From contig OX637396.1 in NCBI GenBank assembly GCA_951799425.1, forward strand, positions 12,003,701 through 12,067,700: DNA of 64,000 bases. The letters are read 5' to 3'. The notes under the pieces are model-generated. The model saw nothing but the letters and a program-made list of their open reading frames with translations. It was not told where the DNA came from and ran no database searches. The position numbers and the translations under genes were made by a program. Position 1 is the stretch's first letter. Each line of letters begins with the position of its first letter. The DNA comes from Ilex aquifolium (taxonomy: Eukaryota; Streptophyta; Magnoliopsida; Aquifoliales; Aquifoliaceae). Positions 49,784 to 63,322 of the stretch are shown here, in pieces.

Positions 49784-51577
49784 GGGTGGGCAAGTGCCCC
49801 CCTAAAAAAAAAAAAAATTATTAGTTAGGTATATGTATTATATATTTATATAATATACTATGTGTGCCCTCCCCCCCTCATTTATATTAGGCCCACATTA
49901 TTTACCCAAAAGAATTAAAAAATTAAGCCCATTTAAAACAAAAAAATTTGAGCCCAATATTATCTACCCAAACTTATTAAAAAATCAAATCTTTGACCTA
50001 TTACAATCCACTCAAATCTATTAAAAAAATAAGGGAATTTTGTGGGCCGGTACATATTCTAAGAAGTTTTGGTGAAAAAGTTCTGTACGCTAAACATTTT
50101 GGTCAAAAGTCCATGTGGAGATGAAAAGACAATAAAGCCATTTAAGTAACCAAAAAAATGAAAATCGAAAATTGAAAAATAAAAGCTTTTTTCGAAAACA
50201 AAAAAATGCAATCTCGAATTTCTTGCAAAACAGTCTACGCCAACTCTTCACATTCTTAACTGGCATTATTCCTCAAGAGTCGGATTTTTTGAATTTTGAA
50301 AAGCTAAGCATGTTAAGAGTTTTCATGCCATAGTTCTGTAGGTGAAGTTTGCAAAATTTTTTGAGGTTTTTTGTGGGTAAACATATTGGGTCTACGGAAA
50401 CTGTGATCAGTAGGAAATCAAGGGCTGATTTTTTTCCCTACGTCAATGAGGTGTTCCGACGTACGCATAAAAGGGGTATTCGCTGAGTTGTTCCACCTTC
50501 GGTTGTTTGCATTCGACCATTACCTAGTAAGTTTTCCAATTTTTTTTTATTTAGTTGTTTACATATAACCCATAATGGAAAATCAAAAGCTCTATTCTTT
50601 TATGTTTTTTATGGATTTTTTTGAACAAAATTCATCAGATTTTTTTACTGTGTTTTCAAGATATAGTAGGATACAATAATTTCTCATTTTTTTCTGTTCA
50701 ATGTTGCATTATAGAACCCCCAAATCAGAAAACACCTAACCACTTTGTATTTTGTTAAACATTAATTTTTGTTTTTATTGAAATCCATCATGTGTGTTGA
50801 TATTGTTTTGATATATAAAGAGTAGATCAATTTCATTTGAAAATATGGATAATGTCGCATTGTGTAGTACCTGGATTATGGAAAAACCAAATCAGATGCT
50901 AAGATGTAATATTCTAAGCAATGATGTTTCTTTTCACCTAGGGAATATAATTAATTTATTAAAATTTTCAAAAGGGATACCACTTTGTATTATGTCTTAA
51001 CTTAGTATGATGTAACATTTTGCAACATTGCATTTTATGAATTTTGGATAAGGTTGGTGAAATCTAATCCATAGAGGTACAATATGGAGTGACAACATAT
51101 TGTTGAGAATCCATAGGACTACAAAATTCTGTACCTGCTCATAAAATTCCCCAATTTTAAACACGACCTTCTTATATGGCAAATTCTTGGATTAACTATA
51201 TGTTCAATTGATAATGTGGAGTAACTAGTACACACATTGACAACATTCATGTGTTACAGTAATCACATGAGATAGAGTGACATTGTAATGTTACATAGAA
51301 GTGGCACTTTATTTTTTTGTGGTGGCATGTTTTTGTGAAATTAGTTTGATGTCACAGTATGTTGTAACTATTTATGTTCACAATAAACATTTTGTTTGTT
51401 GGAAATTGTATGTACTTTGTGACTTTGTGAAACATAGTTCATGTAGGTATGGTGTATATTGACAATTAATTTAACACTATTATAAACAGTTACATAAAAA
51501 AGTAGTCATCAAGGTGACACGTTATTCTTTCATACTTTCAGTGAAAGTGACACGTTATTATTTTTTTAACACAGGAA

Positions 51578-54500
51578 ATGGAAAAAACACGATCAACCAA
51601 AACAAAAAAAAATGAAGTAAAACGGAGGGGAATATTGTCAAATCAAGTGGTTAGGTCAACATCTAGTGCACCTAGCAATGGAGCAATCAAACATGTGGAA
51701 ACAAATGTGAATGAAAAGTTGTTAGACCCACATACCGATCAAATATGCTTTCAATCATACGAGTAATACATGAAATTGTCTTGCATGAAGAACACAAGAT
51801 GTCGTTGCAGAAAACACATTTTTGGTTAATCTTCGAAAGTATCATAGACAACAAATTTGAGAAATCATGGTGCAGGAAAAGTGACAACAACATTCTACCT
51901 ATAATTTTGTGTTTCGACCCTGAAACATCAAAATTCAGCATTAGTGGTGAGTGGCTCAAATTGAGAAAAAATGATGTCACTCTAATATTTGGAATTGAAG
52001 ATGGAAGCGAGACAATAAATGCAGCAAACCATGGAAAGGAGTCGACTGCATTCGTTCAACAGAGGTTCAATAGAGATGATAGGTTGTCTGCACTATTGAT
52101 TAAAAATAGGCTGAAAGAAGCAGTAGACGGGAACACACAAGAAGACTACGATGACGTAGCAAGACTATTATGTTTATACTTAATGGTTACTCTGTTCTTC
52201 ACAAACATGGGGCACACACTTGGATGGGGCTATGTCCCATATGTGGAGGATTTGGATTAGATGAAGACTTTTGATTGATCGCAAGCTATACATGGTGCAC
52301 TTATGTCATCTTTGAGGAAAAAATGAGCAGTCCATCAACAGTCAGTTGATGTGTCTATCTTATACTGGCAAGTTTATTGTTATAAAATTGATTGTTTAAC
52401 AAAAATTATAAAGTATTTTTTGATCCTTAATTTTCAAATTTTGTAGTTCTGGTTATGCGAGCACACAACCCTGCTAAAACCTGAGAAGCCAGACGCATTT
52501 CCAAGATTCTTGAAATGGAAATTACCAAGTCTACAAATGACTATCAAACAAGGGAGTATGCAAAAAATCAAGCATGTATGTTTTGTTATAAGTAGAGTTA
52601 ATTATTATGAATATGCATCCGCTTAAGTTGTTTTTTTTTTGTCACGATGGTGTTATATGTTTTTTTCATTTATAATGATAACAAATTGTGACAATATTGT
52701 AATGTTACTCTATAAAATAGTGAATTTTATTTGCCTACATAGGTGGTCCAAAAAAGATTGAAAAAAATCAAAGAAGAGAAGAGGTTATTCAAATCACTTC
52801 GGCTTCAAAAACCGGTGGTTGGAACTCAAGAAGAAATGGGAGCAACAAAATTGGAGGAGTCCAATGAGGAAGAAATAGTGGGGGAAAAACAACATTCAGA
52901 ACAAATGGTTAATGACAGAATACTTTCAGATGATGAATTAGCATTGTTTGATGCTGATGACGATATCATGGATATTATTGGGGATAATGACAAAGAAACT
53001 AAGCCCTTTGAAGCATTGCTTGATGTTGTGACCTTTGAGACCACACAAAGAGACGGTGAAAGCAAGTGTGAGAGGGCCGAAGCATATGGTGATTCCAATT
53101 CTTTAGATAACAACCAAGACATAATGAAATGGAGTGAGAAAGATCTGCATTTTTTACAAGACCAGATACAAGAAAATTCTATCAACAAACAAAGGATTAG
53201 GGTGTTAACAACAGAAAATGAAGAGTTGAACAAGATGGTCAATTGCATGGAAAGGAACCAAACAACTAAAAAGCAAGGGGATGAACGTACAAATAATGTT
53301 GTCATGGAAACACAAGTCTCAGATTTCATGATAAAATTGATTGAGAAAGATATACAAATTTCTGAGTTGGAGAATCTTTCGAAAATTATGAAGAAGGAAA
53401 ATGACGATGTCAAGGCTGAAATGACACAACTTGAAATAAAGAATGGAGAACTGATCGACCAGATCAGCGAGTTGTCTGTGCATTCCATTACTCAACGGTT
53501 CCATAATCTGTCAAATCCAGTGCATGTTCCAGGCATAACACCAGATAGTGATGATCAAATACAACCAGTCCAAAACACATCATCAAAAGTTGGGCAATCT
53601 TCTATGGTTAGAAAGATCAAATTGAAAGAGAGGAAGAGGAACAGAGATGCAGATTATGAGTACAGTAGAAAGAAAAGAGGAAAGAAAGAAGATTCCACAT
53701 CGCATGAATTGGAGAACTAAGGGACCGTCAAACTCAGCAACTAAATTGAATTTGAAATTATTAACATTGATGACTCAAATGGGAAGACAACTACACTGCA
53801 AGAAACAAGCAAGAGAGAAATTGCTAAGCGGTGGAAAGGTTGCAAAGCAGTGGCACCCCAAGAATACAACAAATTGAAGTGAATCCACGACTTGATAGGT
53901 GACTTGTAAGTATCATAAAGTGACACAAAAAAATAAATTATATTTCTATATTTGTATATGAAAATAGTGTAACTCTATATTGTTGCAATATCTTGTAATG
54001 GTATATAACTTTAGTACATGTTTCATATTAGAATGAGCCATGTGAGGCAACTAATCCTAGTCAGTTACTATTGTCAAATTTTCATTAATATGTTTTGGTC
54101 TGGTTGTTCGTTTGTAAGACTATACTATGGCATGGAAGAGGTGTCAATAGTTATGTAAATGTTAAAGATGCACTTAAGTTGATGGGTGGTTGTCAGTTGT
54201 ACAACACTGTATGTTTTTTTATGTTTTGAATGTGTATTTACACTGTCAATTTTTTTAAAAACAAAATTGAATGATGCAACTTCGTTATGATTATCATTTG
54301 AGTTTTTGCGGCTATAGTTTACTGAAAAACCATATCTTGCGTTAGGTTATAGACTGTTGGGCTGATATGTTGCCGGAGATGGATGAAAACAACGAATCCT
54401 CCACATTTAATAGACGATGTTTTCTCTTCAACAGTCTCTGTTGGGTAAGTTATTTCGACCTTAATAATGAATAACTACAGTTTGGTTTTTATGTCAAAAA

Positions 54501-55253
54501 ACATATATTAATTTTCTGATATTTCAATATGTAGTTGATGGTTACTAAAGGTAATCTAACACATGCAAGAAAATTGGAAATAGACGACCATCTGTTGGTT
54601 GGACAAGAATCTCAATACCTAGTATTTCCAATGAACTCAAATGGTCAAAAAGCTTCTCGTGTTCCTTCCCACTGGACATTGCTTGTGTTAGACACTGAAA
54701 ATGGGATTTGGACACACTACAATTCTTTCAAGCCAAGGGAAAAAGGTGTACTCGACCCTTGGCTTGAAGATGCAAAAATATTGGTAAACCACAATTAAAT
54801 TCCCTTTTTTCTTAATTTTTTTAAAAAAACTTCAACAACTAACAAGTTCGTGCATGTAACAGAAAGATTATGTGGAGAAAAAAATTTCGGAGATTCAAAT
54901 TGCAATGGGCACCCTCCTTGACACACAAGACAGGGTGCTACCCATCGTATCATATGACAAATGTCCACAACAAAAATCTAACTCGTATGTAATTCTCATA
55001 TTATTTTATTGGAGTTCACCGAATGTAATGATATTAACTGCATTACCAATGCAGTGTCGACTGTGGTTTGTTTGTTTGTCACATAATGAAGAAGCTTACA
55101 AAAGGAGAAGAAGTAGAAGAAAAATGGGCAGCTGCACAATTGAAAGTATTCCGGGCAGAAATGGTGACATTGTTCCTGAACCATAAAAGTTCTTGGGCTA
55201 AAGAAGGATACAATGAACTGAACGACATTGGGAACAGATTTGTTGAAAACTGA
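51578..55253 (+). pseudogene. Ulp1-like cysteine protease (KAONASHI/C48 type), N-part broken, protease exons open
   Basis: The protein would be a SUMO/ubiquitin-like protease. An N-terminal basic exon begins at 51578, then comes a DUF1985-like domain (about 51745-52560: KTHFWLIFESIIDNKFEKSW, DVARLLCLYLMVTLFFTNMG). A long acidic, coiled-coil linker with a basic end lies at 52743-53720. The C48 peptidase lies in exons near 54340-54444, 54535-54783, 54863-54984 and 55055-55253. It shows SHWTLLVLD with the catalytic His at 54669, YNS where the family usually has an Asp, and SVDCGLFVC across an exon junction with the Cys at 55062. The protease exons join in frame with GT-AG introns and have no stops. 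The DUF1985 part has a frame change near 51740 and several stops after 52257. The Asn in place of Asp may or may not allow catalysis. Confidence 0.8.
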
Positions 55254-55339
55254 TTGAGTGTTCCTTATATATTTGTGGTCGTATGATCCAAACGTTCATG
55301 ACATGTTAATTTTGGCCCATAACTAGGATTTTTTTGTGT

Positions 55340-56620
55340 TAATTTTGTGGGTGGTGGTGGATATATTGCACTCATTGTATGAGTGGATTAATATAATATG
55401 TGGACATTTTTTTTTGGTCATTTAATGTAGTATATAATTTGCTACAACAATATGATGTGTTACAGGTAGCAATTGAGATAGAGTGACATTGTACTGTTAC
55501 ATAGAAATGTCACTCTAATTTATTTTGTGGGTTGTATTTACATGTTCTGTTAGGTGGCGGTGAAAATATTGCAGTCATGTTATGAGGGAATTAGTTTAAT
55601 ATGATTATCATTTTTTTTTTTGGTCATTTTTATGTTGTATATGATTTGCAACAACAATATGTGTGTTATAGGAAGCACCTGAGATAGAATGACATTGTAA
55701 TGTTACATGGAAATATCACTCTAATTTATTTTGTGGGTTTTATTTACATGTGTTGTGGGGGTGGCGGTGAATATATTACAGTCATGCTATGAGTGAGTTA
55801 GTTTAATATGATTATCAATTTTTTTTTTGGGTTATTTATTGTTGTATATGATTTGGTACATTAATATGATGTGTTACATGAAGCACCTGAGATATAGTGA
55901 CATTGTACTGTTACATGAAAATGTCACTCTAATTTATTTTTGTGGGTTGTAATGAGATGTTTTGCGGGATGACGGTGGATATATTACAGTCATACTATGA
56001 GTGGGTTAGTTTAATATGATTATCTTTTTTTTTTTTTGGGTTATTTTATTGTTGTATATGGTTTGGAACATTAATATGATGTGTTACAGGAAACACCTAA
56101 GATACAGTGACATTGTACTGTTACATGAAAATGTCACTCTAATTTATTTTGTGGGTTGTAGTGAGATGTTTTGTGGGATGGCGGTGGATATATTGCAGTC
56201 ATGCTATGAGTGAGTTAGTTTAAGATGAATATCATTTTTATTTGCTCATTTAATGTTGTAAATAATTTGAAACATCAATATGATGTGTTACAAGAAGCAC
56301 ATGAAAAAGAGTGACATTATGTTGTTACATGGAGATATCACTCTAATTATTTTTATGGTTTGTATTCACATGTTCTGTGTGGGGTGGTGGATACATTACC
56401 TTCATGTTATGAGTGAGTTAGTTTAATATGATTTTCATTTCTTTTAGTGCATTTAATGTGGTATAGGATTTGGTACAACATATTATATGCTACAGGCAGC
56501 ACTTGAAAAAGAATGACATTGTGGAGTTGCATCAAAATGTCACTCTTATTTAGTTTGTTGGTGGTGGTGAATGAATTGGGTAGAGGGACATTTCTTTTTG
56601 GTCATTTACTGTTTTAAATG
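55340..56620. repeat. About six ~207-bp tandem repeats, each with a hairpin
   Basis: A core phrase, GTGACATTGTACTGTTACAT, recurs near 55483, 55690, 55899, 56107, 56310 and 56513, a period of about 203-209 bp. In most copies it is followed by AATGTCACTCTAATTTATTTT, so that AGTGACATT and AATGTCACT can pair as a 9-10-bp stem with a loop of about 16 bases. The array lies between the convergent Ulp1-like and transposase genes. A lone diverged copy is at about 51268-51315. Confidence 0.9.
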
Positions 56621-56944
56621 ATGTGCTAAATGAATCACCTGAAATAGAGGGTTAGTTTTATATGCGAAGAACGAATATATTTTAAAATAGTGACATCGTA
56701 TTTTTTACTTGTTTTGCACCGCAAAATTGTGACATCATATTTGTGAGCCCTGTGAACATAGAGAGACTTAATATTGTTATAACAAGTATAAAAAGAATGG
56801 ATGGCCTAAAATGACTCATAAAGAAAAACAATGTAAATTTAATTAATTGGTAATAACAGTACCTTAAAATTAAACAAAAACAGACATTAATCCAAAATAA
56901 CTTAAACCAATGAGTAGTGTCGTTAAAATGTAATAGTTGACGAA

Positions 56945-59222
56945 TTACAATGGCTCATTACATGTTTTCTGGTTGTGACTACCAAAATGGCCACACCTAC
57001 CACAACGAATACACCTAATGAGTTCACCCCTCGATCTTATTATTTGCTTCCTTGGTCACCCAAGCTGTTTTTTGGTTGATGGCGGCAATATATCAACATC
57101 TTCACCCGAAAAATCTGGACGACCAAGTGTAGGGATTGGGAAGATCAGTTTAGCATACGACTTCCTTTAAGTACTCACATGATAGTAATAATCAACAAAT
57201 TCATTTATATTCCGGCCACTCCTTCGTATGGCAGATACCGCATGTGAACAAGGAAACTCATTAATCTGTCACTGATGACATGTGCACGTGCCATTTAGAA
57301 TGTCAACAGATACCGAAGGATGTGAATTCACTTCGTACATATCATTGTTTGAAATATGTACAGACCAAGACCTTCCTTCATCAAATGCAATCTGCAATTT
57401 TGCATCCATACTTGGACATAAATTACCATTCCAATTTGACAATGTCTTCATCCGACCACCCATGAGATTCATAAGCTATCCCCTTATAGTGTCAATCATG
57501 CTAGTAATCGGTAGATGTCGTACTTTTGTAATCCAAGCATTAAAAGACTCGGCTGCATTAGACGACATTTCACCATAACGATTACCCCGGAAATGAGCAT
57601 TGGCCCAATGTTCATGTGGGAGATTTGCCAGAAACCTGTCAACATTAGGGCCACCTTCACGCCTTAAAGAACTAATCTTCTCATTGAATAAAGATATGGT
57701 CGGTGCATAAGCGCATTCACATAGCAAAAATACAACACGCTTCCTGAATGTGTTGGAAAAACGATCACCACCAAATTTGTCCCTCAAATTTTCCTTCAAA
57801 TGCTGCAAGCAATAAGCATGATGAGCATTAGGGAAAACTTTTGGCATAGCCTCCAATAAGTCAACGTTCCGATCAGAAATGAATGTAATCTCTCGTGTAT
57901 GATCCACAATCATTTTAAGCTGTTGTAGAAACCAAAGCCAATTTGACTCATTTTCAGAATCGACCACCGCAAAAGCTAGTGGGAATAAACCTGCAACATA
58001 TAATATAATAATTTGTAATTCAGCACAAAATGTCAAACCAATATAACAGTGACATACAAACAGCAACATCAACAAAAAAAAGTAACACAAAATCTGAACA
58101 ATATATTTTTTAAACAAAAACTGTACCTTGGTTTCCATCTTTGGCAGTTGCCGAAAGAATATTTCCTTTGTATCTACCTTTCAAAAAAGTTCCATCCACA
58201 AACAATAATGGGCGATAGTAATTAAAACCTTCGATGCATGCCTTAAATGACACGAATAACCTTTGAAAACGATTAGACTCCTGATCACAATCTAAAACTA
58301 AATGGCTGCCAGAGTTGGTACTATTCGCAGCCTCAACATACCAACGTAACTGTTGGTGTGATAAATTATGATCACCAAAAAGCATTCCTCTTGCTTTTTC
58401 AACACTTATCTATGCTCAGACCATAGTCCGAATTAAAATCATTAACAACTTCAACGAGGCGAGTAGAGCTCTTTTCACGAATGTGATCAACAATCAATTC
58501 TGCAATCAGATTAGAACTGAGCCGCTTGTTTTGTGTTGTTCGTAGAGCAACCCCACATGTGTGTTCGTTATGCAATTTTCTTATGTAGAAAAAACCATTT
58601 ACCTTCTGCATAGTTGCATTAATATGCCACCCGCATCCTGTGGAATACTTTGAAGCACACTCAGCGATAACCCTTTCTTTACAATTCTTAACATAATTAA
58701 ATTCAAATCTAATCTCGATTGAGTATTTGCAAAGAGCATTACGAAACTGTGACGCACCACCTTCAAACTTTTGTCCTTCATGCCGAATTTCATTCACCCA
58801 ACCAGATGATAGTAAAACTTTGTCATTATGGGAACAAAACCGAGGAAGCAAATCTTTGTCAGAATTAAATTCAGCATCGACAACGTCAACATTTTCAATA
58901 AAATCAATATCAGCAACAACACGTGACTCGTCATCTCGAACAACGACATTCATATCAACATACTTAACTGCAATACATCTCACCAAATCAAACATGTTCT
59001 TCAAATCTATATCATTGTGCAAAATGCAATTCGGATGACCAGGTATAGAGTATGACAGGCCAATAGCAACATTCCTCAAACCATCCCATGTGTAACGGAT
59101 CCCACAGACAACGTCATCTAACGTTGAACCAACAGAAAATCTGATCACTGATGTCTCATTACCGTACCTGCACATCATCATCATGTTATCCTCCATTGTT
59201 CTTCCTGTCATTGTTTCCATAG
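56945..59222 (-). pseudogene. MURA transposase of the KAONASHI-type MULE
   Basis: From about 59222 (METMTGRTMEDN) a PB1-like region (RFSVGSTLDDVVCGIRYTWD) is followed by a DNA-binding part (CASKYSTGCGWHINATMQKV). The catalytic core then reads YRPLLFVDGTFLKGRYKG, LFPLAFAVVDSENESNWLWF, ITFISDRNVDLLEAMPKVFP and AYCLQHLKENLRDKFGGDRF; AAESFNAWITKVRHLP follows. Later come a SWIM-type finger (CTCH...CSHAVSAIRRSG) and a zinc knuckle (CGRCGHFGSHNQKTC), with the stop at 56945. An intron (about 57994-58124) separates DGNQ from GLFPLAF. There is a frame change near 58400 and a stop inside the SWIM finger. Long stretches remain open, so decay is moderate. Confidence 0.85.
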
Positions 59223-60728
59223 AAAGGGAAAAAAAAAAGTCATTAACTACAATACCATTGACAAAAATATGACAGATGAACAGCATATGCACTTTATATA
59301 ACCACAAATTATAAGTGAAAAGTTTCAGAACAACATTCATAGAGTTGAATACATAATGAATTGAAGAATAAAAACCTAAAAACTCAATATATGTTTTTGC
59401 TGGATAATCTTTAGTCTTCTAAATTGCAGAATTTAAAAAAATGGTCATTAAAATAATTATATGAACATTTTTTACACGAATTCATTGTGAAATTAAAAAA
59501 AAAAACCGAACCTGAATTCTGAAGATACCGAAAAATTGATGAAACCTTTTCTTGAAGAACAAAAAATGGGTGTCGGTGGCTGTTTAACAAAGAAGGATTT
59601 GAAAAACAAGATATGTAAAAGTAATATTACAGTTTGAATTAATATATATCAAAAATGATAACTGGCAAAATATATTTATCAAATCTTTTTAAAATTCAAA
59701 CTCTAACTTGCCCATTAAAATATGAAACTTGATCAGTTATAATAAACACAATCTAAAAAAAAAAGAAACTACTAAATATTGCATAAAACAAGTAAAAGAC
59801 ATTTAGGTACTACTAAAATATTCAAATTTGAAAAAATGTACTTGGTCACCGAATGTTTTATAGACAATATACTTACTAACTTAAAAGTTTGGACGGTGGA
59901 CTTTTTGAGGAATATTTTCATAAATATGCACCCACCCATAAATTTCCCAAAAAATAAAACTTTTGGCCCAACATTAAAAACAAAAATTTTGGGACACCAT
60001 TAAAAAACAAAAGTTTTTGGCCCAACATCAGTAACACCTATTAAAAACAAAGCAGGACCATTCACTCCCAGTCTGCCCAACCGAAGAACAGAGACTAAAG
60101 CTCCTTGAGCTTTTGTCGTTCATTGCATCGACACAGCAGAACCACCAACGAGCACCGACAACAAAAGTAAATATACTCTCTCTCTCTCTTTCTCGATCAA
60201 CACACGCACAGCGGCACAAGGCACACACGCTCACAGTTTGTGCACACAACATTAATTTTCTGATTTTTTTGAATTAATTAGTCTCAGTAATTTTCTGATT
60301 TTTTGTGCATTTTAATTTTTAACCCTAATTTATATTTTTGTGTATTGTGCCCTTATTTGAATTTTTATGCATTTTTTCCTAATTTATTTTTTGTGCATTT
60401 TTAACCCTAATTTATTTTCTTGTTTTGTTATAGTCTGGATTAGTAATTGAGGATTCCTTGAAGACCTTGAGTTGCGGTTGTTGAGTCAACAGTAAAAAAT
60501 ATTTTTTGGTAACTCTCAATCCGAACCTATTTTTAATACTTTGAATGATATTGCTTGGATTTATTAAAATTATGAATTGGATACTTTTATGCATTTGTAC
60601 TTGTATTTGCTTCCTAATACAATATATTCTTTAGAATGATAGTGATAAAATTGACAAAATAGTTTGTTTAATTAATTGTAAAAGTGTATGTATAAATCCA
60701 TTTTCTTGAATAATTTTTTGAAACAGTC

Positions 60729-63072
60729 ATGGAGAAGTATTTCAAGAGAAAGTCTGAGTTAGAGTTATCACCTCCTCCAAACAGAGGTGGTGATTCTTCA
60801 AAGAAAAGTCAAGTAGATATTAATTTGGCGGATCTTCCATTAGATCCCAGACTATGGCCTCAAATTATGGATTATAATCCTAATGATCGAGACCAAATTC
60901 GTAGAGCTTATCTACAAAAAGGTCCTTGTCAATCCCGTGACCATAATTTTTTACAAAAAAGATTTGGTGTTAAACTACGACGGTTTAACAAAGTTTGGTT
61001 TTCTCAGTTTGGCAACTGACTTGAGTATAGTGTAGTAAAAGATGCATCATTTTGCTTGTGTTGTTATTTTTTTAAATCAGATATGGGAGAATAATCGGGT
61101 GGCGAAACCTTTGTTAGCTCAGGCTTTTCAAATTGGAAGAGAATAGAGAAGTTCCAAATGCATGTTGGAGGCGTTAATAGTTCTCATAACCAAGCTTGGA
61201 GAAAATGTCAAGATTTATTAAATCCAAAATAAAGTATTGAAGCTATTTTCTTCAAACAGTCAGACCAAGCTCGAAGTGAGTACAGAACCCGATTGAATGC
61301 ATCCATTGATTGTATTCGATTTCTTCTAAGGCAAGGGCTTGCATTTCGTGGTCACAATGAATCTGAGAATTCAAGTAATCAAGGAAACTTCATTGAGCTT
61401 CTTAGATTTCTTGCGGATCACAATGAGGATATTAAAACTGTTGTATTGAAAAATACTCCTGAGAATCTCAAGTTGACTTCGCCTGAAATTCAAAAAGACA
61501 TTGTAACTGCAGCTTCTGTTGAAACGTGTAATGCTATTGTGACCCGCCTTGGTGATGCACTTTTTTTTGTTTTTATTGATGAATCACGTGACATATTAAC
61601 AAAGGAGCAAATGGCTGTTGTGTTGCGATTTGTGGACAAGAAGTGACATGTAGTTGAACACCTTTTAGGTTTTGAACATGTTACTAATACTAGTGTTCTC
61701 TCACTTAAGGCAGCTGTAGAAGATTTATTTGCTAGACATGAGTTGAGCTTGTCAAGATTGCGCGGGCAAGGTTACGATGAGACTAGTAATATGCGAGGTG
61801 AGTTCAATGGTCTCAAGACACTTATAATGAAGGAAAATGAATATGCATATTATGTCCATTATTTTTCGAATCAATTGCAATTAGCTCTTGTGGCCGTTGC
61901 AAATAATCATATTCAAATCGCGATTCTTTTCAACTTGGTTGCTAATATTGTGAATGTTGTGGGAGCCTGCCTCATGTAAACGACGAGATATTCTTAGGGA
62001 GAAACAAGCGACTAGAGTTATTGAATTACTCGATAATGAGGAGCTTTCAAGTGGGCGAGACCTAAATTAGAAAACTAATCTTATACGTGCTTATGATACA
62101 CGTTGGGGTTCACATAATTATTCTTTGATCAGCTTGATTGATATGTTCTCATCAGTGATTGATGTGCTTGATATGATTTCAGAAGATGGTATAAATGCAG
62201 AACAAAGAGGGGAGACAAATATTATTTTGAATTTGCTATAATCTTTTGAGTTTGTATTCAATCTTCATTTGATGAGAATCATTTTGGGAATTACAAATGA
62301 GTTGTCGCATGCATTACAAAGGAAAGATCAAGATATTGTGAATGTCATGACATTAATTCAAGTATCCAAGCAACGACTTCAAATGATAAGGGAAAGTGGT
62401 TGGAGTTGTTTTCTTGATGATGTCACATCTTTTTGTGAAAAACATGAGATTGTTGTTCCAGAGATGGACGATATCTTTAAAGCTCGAGGGAGGTCAAGAC
62501 ATACTCAAGAAAAGACAAATTTGCATCACTATCAAGTTGAGTTATTTTATACTGTCATAGATATGTAACTTCAAGAGCTAAATAGTCATTTTACTGAGTC
62601 AAACAGTGTGACATGTTTGAGTCCTTCTGATTCCTTCTTAGCTTTTGACAAGGAGAAATGGGTTCGTCTTGCACAATTTTATCCAAAAGAATTTTCTTCA
62701 CTAGAGCTCATGATACTTTTTGATCAACTGGATAGTTATATTATTGATATGCGCTTTAGTATTGAGTTTTTAAATTTGTTAGGGATTGGATATCTTGCTC
62801 AGAAAATGGTTGATACGAAAAAACATGTGGTATATCCATTGGTCTACTTACTTGTGACATTGTCATTGATTTTGCCAATTGCGACTGCCACAGTAGAGAT
62901 AGTATTTTCGCCTACGAAGATTGTGAAGAATCGATTGCGTAATCGAATGGGCGATCAATGAATGATAAATAACTTGATTTTATACATAGATAATGACATT
63001 TTTGATTGCATTGATAATGATGTTATCATGCAACGCTTTCAAAATATGAAATCACGTCGTGGTCAATTGTAA
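60729..63072 (+). pseudogene. hAT transposase, ZMYM1/TTF-type, broken
   Basis: It starts MEKYFKRKSELELSPPPNRG and has the conserved TTF-type N-terminus (LPLDPRLWPQIMDYNPNDRD, then FGVKLRRFNKVWFSQFGN), a DUF4371-like middle (FIELLRFLADHNEDIKTVVL, FFVFIDESRDILTKEQMAVV, LRGQGYDETSNMRGEFNGLK) and the C-terminal dimerisation domain (LILPIATATVEIVFSPTKIV). The total length, about 780 codons, is normal for the family. At least six stops or frame changes, such as a TGA for Trp at about 61018, make it inactive. It belongs to the hAT at 48198-63303; the KAONASHI-type insertion at 59948 lies in its upstream region. Confidence 0.85.
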
Positions 63073-63322
63073 AAGACTATAGTTAGTCTCATTTTTTGTA
63101 AAAGGGTCTAATTATAACTTTATTTTGCAGCTTAATTCTTGTTTTTGTACCCCATGTACATCGATTTTTGGCTCTTTTATCAATGAAATTTTAGGTATTA
63201 TATATAATTTAAAAAATTTATTTGTCTTTAACTTTAATCCTTAAGACAAATTTTTAAACTTATAATTAGTGCCCCCAAGTATAAATTCCTGGCTCCGCCC
63301 CTGGCTACTCACATGAGGAAAA

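Larger units (their letters stand above)
50033..59948. mobile_element. KAONASHI-type MULE with Ulp1-like gene, 9.9 kb
   Basis: A perfect 9-bp duplication, AAAAAATAA, flanks it (50024-50032 and 59949-59957). The ends match only loosely for about 30-70 bp (GGGAATTTTGTGGGCCGG at the left, GGGAAATTTATGGGTGGG reversed at the right), so it is close to a non-TIR MULE. It carries a Ulp1/C48-like gene on the plus strand (51578-55253), a MURA transposase on the minus strand (56945-59222) and, between them, about six ~207-bp tandem repeats. In Arabidopsis, KAONASHI genes are SUMO-protease-derived genes carried mostly by non-TIR MULEs; this element matches that description. Confidence 0.9.
48198..63303 (+). 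mobile_element. hAT element nested in MULE2
   Basis: Ends are CAAGGGCGGAG (48198) and, reversed, CAGGGGCGGAG (63303). A perfect 8-bp duplication, GCTACTCA, flanks it (48190-48197 and 63304-63311). Its own sequence is about 3.6 kb. It carries a ZMYM1-like transposase gene (60729-63072) and has been invaded twice, by an LTR element at 48228-49783 and by the KAONASHI-type MULE at 50033-59948. Confidence 0.9.

Noticed and set aside
52826-53488. 220-residue open frame on the minus strand
   Set aside because: It is the antisense of the acidic coiled-coil linker of the Ulp1-like gene. Its Ser-rich composition is the mirror of Glu/Lys codons, and no domain is seen.
55340-56620. CRISPR-like array of spaced repeats
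   Set aside because: The period is about 207 bp and the whole monomer is conserved, so this is a eukaryotic tandem repeat inside a transposon, not a CRISPR array.
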